Of a DNA stretch of 64,000 nucleotides, positions 60,735 through 64,000 are shown one piece after another. A program made the position numbers and the translations under genes. Numbering within the stretch: position 1 is the stretch's first letter; every line of letters begins with the position of its first letter. The notes below the pieces were generated by a model that did not search any database, was not told where the DNA came from, and was given only the letters and a program-made list of their open reading frames with translations. This DNA is from Anaerosoma tenue (lineage in GTDB: Bacteria > Actinomycetota > Coriobacteriia > Anaerosomatales > Anaerosomataceae). The DNA lies in NCBI RefSeq assembly GCF_023161965.1, contig NZ_JALNTY010000002.1, positions 492,905 to 556,904 on the forward strand, written 5' to 3'.

Positions 60735-61420
60735 TGGACGCCATCATGAGCAACCCCGTGATCCAGATGCTCTCTGACCCGGTCCTGTACATCGGGCTTG
60801 GGCAGGGCCTGCTGCTCACGCTGGAGATAGCGGGCATGTCCATCGTGTTGAGCTCGGTGTTCGGCACCATCATCGGCGCCATGCGCTACTCGGGCTTCCC
60901 GGTGGTCAGCCACCTGGCCACCACGTACATCGAGGTGGTGCGGAACCTCCCGCAGCTCCTGCTGATCCTGGTGAGCTACTTCGTGCTCGGGCTTCCCGCG
61001 ATGTGGGCGGCCACGATCGGCCTCACCATCTACACGTCGGCCATCATCGCCGAGGTGATCCGCGGTGGGCTGAACTCCGTGCCGGTGGGTCAGTGGGAAG
61101 CCGCCCGGTCGCAGGGGTTCTCGTTCCTGCAGTCGATGCGGTATATCGTGCTGCCCCCCGCTGTCGTGAAGATGATCCCGCCGATCGTCTCCCAGTTCGT
61201 CACGGTCATCAAGGACTCGTCGTTCGCTATGGCGATCGGCGCGTACGAGCTGATGTTCAAGGGCACCATCCTGGCGGCCAAGTACTGGCGGCCATCTCAG
61301 ATCATCACGATCTACATCGTGATCTCCCTCGTCTACTTCGCCGTGAACTTCGTCATCTCCACGGTCGCCAGACGGCTTCAGAAGAAGCTCTCAACGGGTA
61401 GAGGCACCATAGGGAACTGA
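60734..61420 (+). CDS. polar amino-acid ABC transporter permease 2
   Basis: 228 residues. Motif GQWEAARSQGFSFLQSMRYIVLPPAVVKMIPPIVSQFVTVIKDSS; about five helices, different in sequence from permease 1. Two permeases make a heterodimeric channel, unlike the single-permease operon at 12.7-15.0 kb. Last gene of the operon; a DUF308 membrane protein follows 15 nt later. Confidence 0.94.
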   Translation: MDAIMSNPVIQMLSDPVLYIGLGQGLLLTLEIAGMSIVLSSVFGTIIGAMRYSGFPVVSHLATTYIEVVRNLPQLLLILVSYFVLGLPAMWAATIGLTIYTSAIIAEVIRGGLNSVPVGQWEAARSQGFSFLQSMRYIVLPPAVVKMIPPIVSQFVTVIKDSSFAMAIGAYELMFKGTILAAKYWRPSQIITIYIVISLVYFAVNFVISTVARRLQKKLSTGRGTIGN

Positions 61421-61435
61421 GAGGGAGGAGTCACC

Positions 61436-61990
61436 ATGCGATCACCGTGGACGACCGACCGGGAGTCGCTGCGGACGAGGGCGGTGACGTTCATCCTCTG
61501 GGGCGTGCTCCTGATCGTGCTCGGCATGGCGCTCCTCGCGTGGCCCAACCTCACCGGCACCGTGCTCATGACCATCGTGGGCGTCTTCCTGGCTGCCGCC
61601 GGTGCGGTGCTCCTCTACAGCGCCTGGCGGCTGCGTCCGGTCTGGGGCGGCCTCTGGGTGGTATCGCTGGTGCCCGCTGTCGCCCTGATGGTGTTCGGCA
61701 TCGTGGTGCTCACCAGTCCGGATCTCGTGAGCACGCTCGTGCTCACCATAGTCGCCGTGCTTGCGGTGATCGCGGGCCTCAACGATCTCGCTGGCGCTCT
61801 GGCGATCGCGCGCGTCTTCAGCTGGTGGTGGTTGCGGCTGTTGCGAGGTCTGCTGCTCATCGGAGCGGGTGTGTGGGTGATCGTGGAGGACATCTCGGGG
61901 CTTGCGGTCGTGGGAGTGGCCGCCGGGGCGTGGTCGCTCGTGCTGGGCGCCCTCTCGATCGTCTGGGGCGTGCTCTCGGTCAGGGACTGA
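61436..61990 (+). CDS. HdeD-like/DUF308 membrane protein
   Basis: 184 residues from ATG 61436 with GGGAGGAG upstream. Six hydrophobic helices (FILWGVLLIVLGMALLAW, TIVGVFLAAAGAVLLYS, WVVSLVPAVALMVFGIVVL, TLVLTIVAVLAVIAGLNDLAGAL, LLRGLLLIGAGVWVIV, VGVAAGAWSLVLGALSIVW). HdeD proteins take part in acid resistance in E. coli; elsewhere function unknown. Close spacing suggests cotranscription with the importer. Confidence 0.88.
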   Translation: MRSPWTTDRESLRTRAVTFILWGVLLIVLGMALLAWPNLTGTVLMTIVGVFLAAAGAVLLYSAWRLRPVWGGLWVVSLVPAVALMVFGIVVLTSPDLVSTLVLTIVAVLAVIAGLNDLAGALAIARVFSWWWLRLLRGLLLIGAGVWVIVEDISGLAVVGVAAGAWSLVLGALSIVWGVLSVRD

Positions 61991-62024
61991 GGGGGCAACC
62001 ACACACGAGGTTGGACGCGGGCGT

Positions 62025-63338
62025 CTAAGTTCGTCCCTTCGACTTCGTCGTCACCAGTCGTCTCAGTCCGGGAGCCGCCGTGAACATGAACGCATGTCCC
62101 TGTCGCTGCACCCTCATGTAGCCGCGGTCGACGAGGCCGATCAGATCGGCGCGGGCCGTGGAGTACGCGATGTCGTACGAACGACGGTGATAGTCGATGT
62201 AGAACGTCGCCCCCGGGAGCCGTATAGCCCGGCCGAGGACGGTCCGCTGACGGTGGTTCAGAGACGGGTCGAAGCGCAGTTGTGACCGCAGGCGCTCGTT
62301 CTCGTCCACGCGCGCATCGATGTTGCGACCGAGCGTCTCGAGGGCCCTCCACACGCTCTCGAGCGCCCAGGATACGAATCCGGTGAGATCTCCGTGATTC
62401 TCGGCAGGCCAACGTCTCGCGTACTCACCATAGCGGTGGAGGAGGACCTGTGAGATCGGCATGAGCTGGAGTACCGGATACCCGGCGCGGTGCATGTAGA
62501 TCTGAAATATCGCGCGCGCCAGTCCCACGTCGCTGAGCTCGAACGGACGGAGGTTGAGGAGCGAGAAGTACAGGAGGAGGCCGCGGACCAACGGGTGGAC
62601 CCACGGATCCTCACGCTTTGCGGCTGCGAGCATACGCTGGAGCGTCGGTTCGACCTCGCGCGCCAAGGGCACCTGGTATGCCCCGGGCCACCGGTCGACG
62701 GTCGTCCGCCGCGGTATGTTCTTCCGCCGCAGCGCGGTGCACTCACCTTCGGCACACAGGCCCTTCGTGAGCATGCGCTGCACCTGGAGGACTGTGTCCA
62801 TGCCGAGGGGAGCCGAGGCCAGTCTGGGTACGTCACGCATCGTGGTGTAGAAGTTCACCACCAACCGCTCCGTTCGGGTCCGGGGCTTGGTGCCGTGACC
62901 GAGGAACTCGCGCACATCCTGGAAGCTCTTGCTCTCGTCGGGCATCAGGCAAGCCGCGGTCGTCTCGTCCATCAGCGTCTGGCTGGCGAAGCGCTGCTGC
63001 TCGTCTCCGAGCCTGCCAAGCGCGGTGGACAGGCGTCCGAAGGCAAGCGTGTCGATCTCGTGCAGGTGCCGGAGTATCTCCGGCGTAGGGATGAACCACC
63101 GCGAGTCCACGGTGCCGAGCGTGATCTCGTGCGCGCAGACCCGACGCGCGAAGTCGAGGATCGACCAGGCGGTCGTTCGCGCATCTTCGTCCAGCGTGGC
63201 GGTTCGTTTGGCGAGCTCCTCCTCGTAGGCGTAGTCCTGGTTGGCCAGGCGCAGCAAGGTATGCAGGTCTTCCGGGGTCATCACCGCAAGAAGATCGCGC
63301 AGTTGCTGCCTCGAGGGAGTCACCCCGGGCTCGACCAT
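62025..63338 (-). CDS. Fic-fold protein with degenerate active site plus C-terminal winged helix
   Basis: 437 residues from ATG 63338 with AGGTGG 5 nt upstream; a GTG at 63347 is also in frame. Residues about 155-300 follow the Fic fold: ERLVVNFYTTM, RLASAPLGMDTVLQVQRML, TVDRWPGAYQVPLAREV, and HPLVRGLLLYFSLL. Where Fic enzymes have HPFxxGNGRxxR this protein reads RPFELSDVGLAR (264-275): catalytic His, Gly-Asn-Gly and Arg are replaced, and the flanking residues keep the frame. AMPylation is therefore not expected. Residues about 360-425 are a winged helix (RTVLGRAIRLPGATFYIDYHRRSYDIAYSTARADLIGLVDRGYM, of which the last 20 are the recognition helix and wing). Probably a DNA-binding regulator derived from a Fic protein. 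Confidence 0.75.
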   Translation of the reverse strand: MVEPGVTPSRQQLRDLLAVMTPEDLHTLLRLANQDYAYEEELAKRTATLDEDARTTAWSILDFARRVCAHEITLGTVDSRWFIPTPEILRHLHEIDTLAFGRLSTALGRLGDEQQRFASQTLMDETTAACLMPDESKSFQDVREFLGHGTKPRTRTERLVVNFYTTMRDVPRLASAPLGMDTVLQVQRMLTKGLCAEGECTALRRKNIPRRTTVDRWPGAYQVPLAREVEPTLQRMLAAAKREDPWVHPLVRGLLLYFSLLNLRPFELSDVGLARAIFQIYMHRAGYPVLQLMPISQVLLHRYGEYARRWPAENHGDLTGFVSWALESVWRALETLGRNIDARVDENERLRSQLRFDPSLNHRQRTVLGRAIRLPGATFYIDYHRRSYDIAYSTARADLIGLVDRGYMRVQRQGHAFMFTAAPGLRRLVTTKSKGRT

Positions 63339-63355
63339 GATACCCACCTGACTTT

Positions 63356-63374
63356 CTATCGATTCTCGTCAGTT
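63356..63374. repeat. 19-nt regulatory repeat, copy 1
   Basis: CTATCGATTnnCGnnAGTT, just upstream of the Fic-like gene ribosome site (gene start 63338). Bracketed by CTGAC (63348-63352) and GTCAG (63368-63372). Copy 2 lies at 63446-63464, 90 bp away. Confidence 0.55.
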
Positions 63375-63445
63375 GGAGCGTTTGAATGCTGTCAACGCAG
63401 GGATGGCCGACCTCTCCATCTGCCACAAGCCCACTCTATAGCAAA

Positions 63446-63464
63446 CTATCGATTTCCGAAAGTT
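63446..63464. repeat. 19-nt regulatory repeat, copy 2
   Basis: Identical to copy 1 at all fixed positions (CTATCGATT, CG, AGTT) and same spacing; the two pairs of variable bases differ. Also an imperfect palindrome AACTnTCG..CGAnAGTT (63444-63464). Sits between the Fic-like gene and the cytochrome b gene, so may act on either. Confidence 0.55.
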
Positions 63465-63565
63465 GCACAGTTCCGGCGCTTTCGGCGTGATGTAGCGGTG
63501 CCCCGCCGTGGGGCGCCGCCCCCGGCAAGGGCGCGATCACAGACATAGGGGAAAGGGGTGAGGCC

Positions 63566-64000
63566 ATGGCTGAGACGCTGTGGTTCGATTCGGCCACCTG
63601 GCTGGTGTGGTTCGCGCCGTTTGCAGGCGTGCTCGCCGCCGGGCTCAGCAGACGCAGGGACCCGGTGATCGAAGGCGACAAGGTCCTGCGGCACGACGTC
63701 CCGGCGCGGATCACGCACTGGACGCACGGCGTGGGCACGATGATGCTGCTCATATCAGGCATCGCGCTCGGGCTGTTCTTCACACCGGCGCTCGTCTCGG
63801 GCGGCGAAGGGGTCTGGACGTGGATGAACGTCCACTTCGCCTTCGTGGTGATGTTCTTGTTCGGCACCTTCTACTACGGCGCCAACACGCTCATGGCGGC
63901 CAAGCGGTTCCGTGAGCACCTGCCCACGAAGAACGCCGTGGACTACACCAAGCGCCACTACGGCCTCTTGCTCGGGTTCAAGAAGTTCACCTTCCCGCCC
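63566..64000 (+). CDS. cytochrome b (formate dehydrogenase gamma-type), N-terminal part
   Basis: Open at the right edge; 145 codons are visible from ATG 63566, with GAAAGGGGTGAGG upstream. A first helix (TWLVWFAPFAGVLAAGLS), then the hallmark RITHWTHGVGTMMLLISGIALGLF with histidines for heme b, a second helix region (HFAFVVMFLFGTFYYGANTLM) and YTKRHYGLLLGFKKFTF. It resembles the membrane cytochrome b of formate dehydrogenases and Ni/Fe hydrogenases. The catalytic subunit genes would lie to the right. Divergent from the Fic-like gene; 220 nt of shared upstream region has the 19-nt repeats. Confidence 0.85.
   Translation, partial: MAETLWFDSATWLVWFAPFAGVLAAGLSRRRDPVIEGDKVLRHDVPARITHWTHGVGTMMLLISGIALGLFFTPALVSGGEGVWTWMNVHFAFVVMFLFGTFYYGANTLMAAKRFREHLPTKNAVDYTKRHYGLLLGFKKFTFPP

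Noticed and set aside
63390..63395. TTGACA as -35 of the Fic-like gene (minus strand)
   Set aside because: Exact consensus, but no acceptable -10 lies 16-19 nt downstream.

Overview
This is a GC-rich (roughly two-thirds G+C by eye), gene-dense bacterial chromosome segment. Several features point to an anaerobic or facultative actinobacterium, most like the Coriobacteriia and related environmental lineages: three surface proteins with cell-wall-binding repeat 2 (CWB2), a three-subunit NAD(P) transhydrogenase, a two-subunit iron-sulfur L-serine dehydratase, a KamA-type radical SAM enzyme, a cytochrome b of the formate dehydrogenase type at the right edge, frequent GTG/TTG starts and one probably leaderless mRNA. 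The taxonomy is inference. I see no prophage, insertion sequence, CRISPR array or rRNA, and one tRNA (Ser, anticodon CGA).

Layout. 1-12.6 kb: thymidine kinase 3' end, a receiver/GGDEF-like regulator, a ubiquitin-like sulfur-carrier-fold protein, transhydrogenase pntAA-pntAB-pntB, carbamate kinase, an SDR-type epimerase, two membrane proteins, a giant membrane-anchored metalloprotease-like protein and a KamA-family enzyme. 12.6-16.8 kb: a polar amino-acid ABC importer (leftward), an orphan glycine-betaine-type binding protein behind a long leader, and tRNA-Ser. 16.8-25 kb: TetR plus a 1107-residue ATPase-permease fusion, a 4Fe-4S protein with a winged-helix N terminus, EamA and DedA membrane proteins. 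25-30.5 kb: a voltage-gated-channel-like protein with no recognisable K+ filter, a 58-residue single-heme membrane miniprotein, and a tightly coupled five-gene rightward operon (7-TM protein, tocopherol-cyclase-like, acetoacetate-decarboxylase-like, GDSL hydrolase, SDR) of unknown pathway. 30.5-39.3 kb: TetR/nitroreductase pair with a clear operator, ADP-forming acyl-CoA synthetase, TrmO-FmdE fusion, Asp/Glu racemase, DUF305 protein, metallophosphoesterase and a DUF1611/DgcN-like protein.

39.4-56 kb: a surface-protein and transport region with CWB2 and Ycf48-like (BNR) repeat proteins, a DUF/ArsR-like pair, a YeiH-type exporter, a PadR operon, a TetR-controlled ABC-2 exporter, a SOUL heme protein, a third CWB2 protein and a stand-alone LigD phosphoesterase. 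56.6-61.4 kb: sdaAB-sdaAA followed by a complete amino-acid ABC importer. 62-64 kb: a Fic-fold protein whose whole catalytic motif is replaced, with a C-terminal winged helix and two copies of a 19-nt repeat upstream, then a truncated cytochrome b gene.

Functional picture: amino-acid uptake and catabolism (two importers, serine dehydratase, KamA-type enzyme, carbamate kinase, acyl-CoA synthetase), NADPH balance (transhydrogenase), redox proteins, a heavily decorated cell wall, and several one-gene regulator/exporter modules with visible operators. The least explained parts are the 26.3-30.5 kb operon, the catalytically dead Fic protein with its repeat, the heme miniprotein and the filter-less channel.
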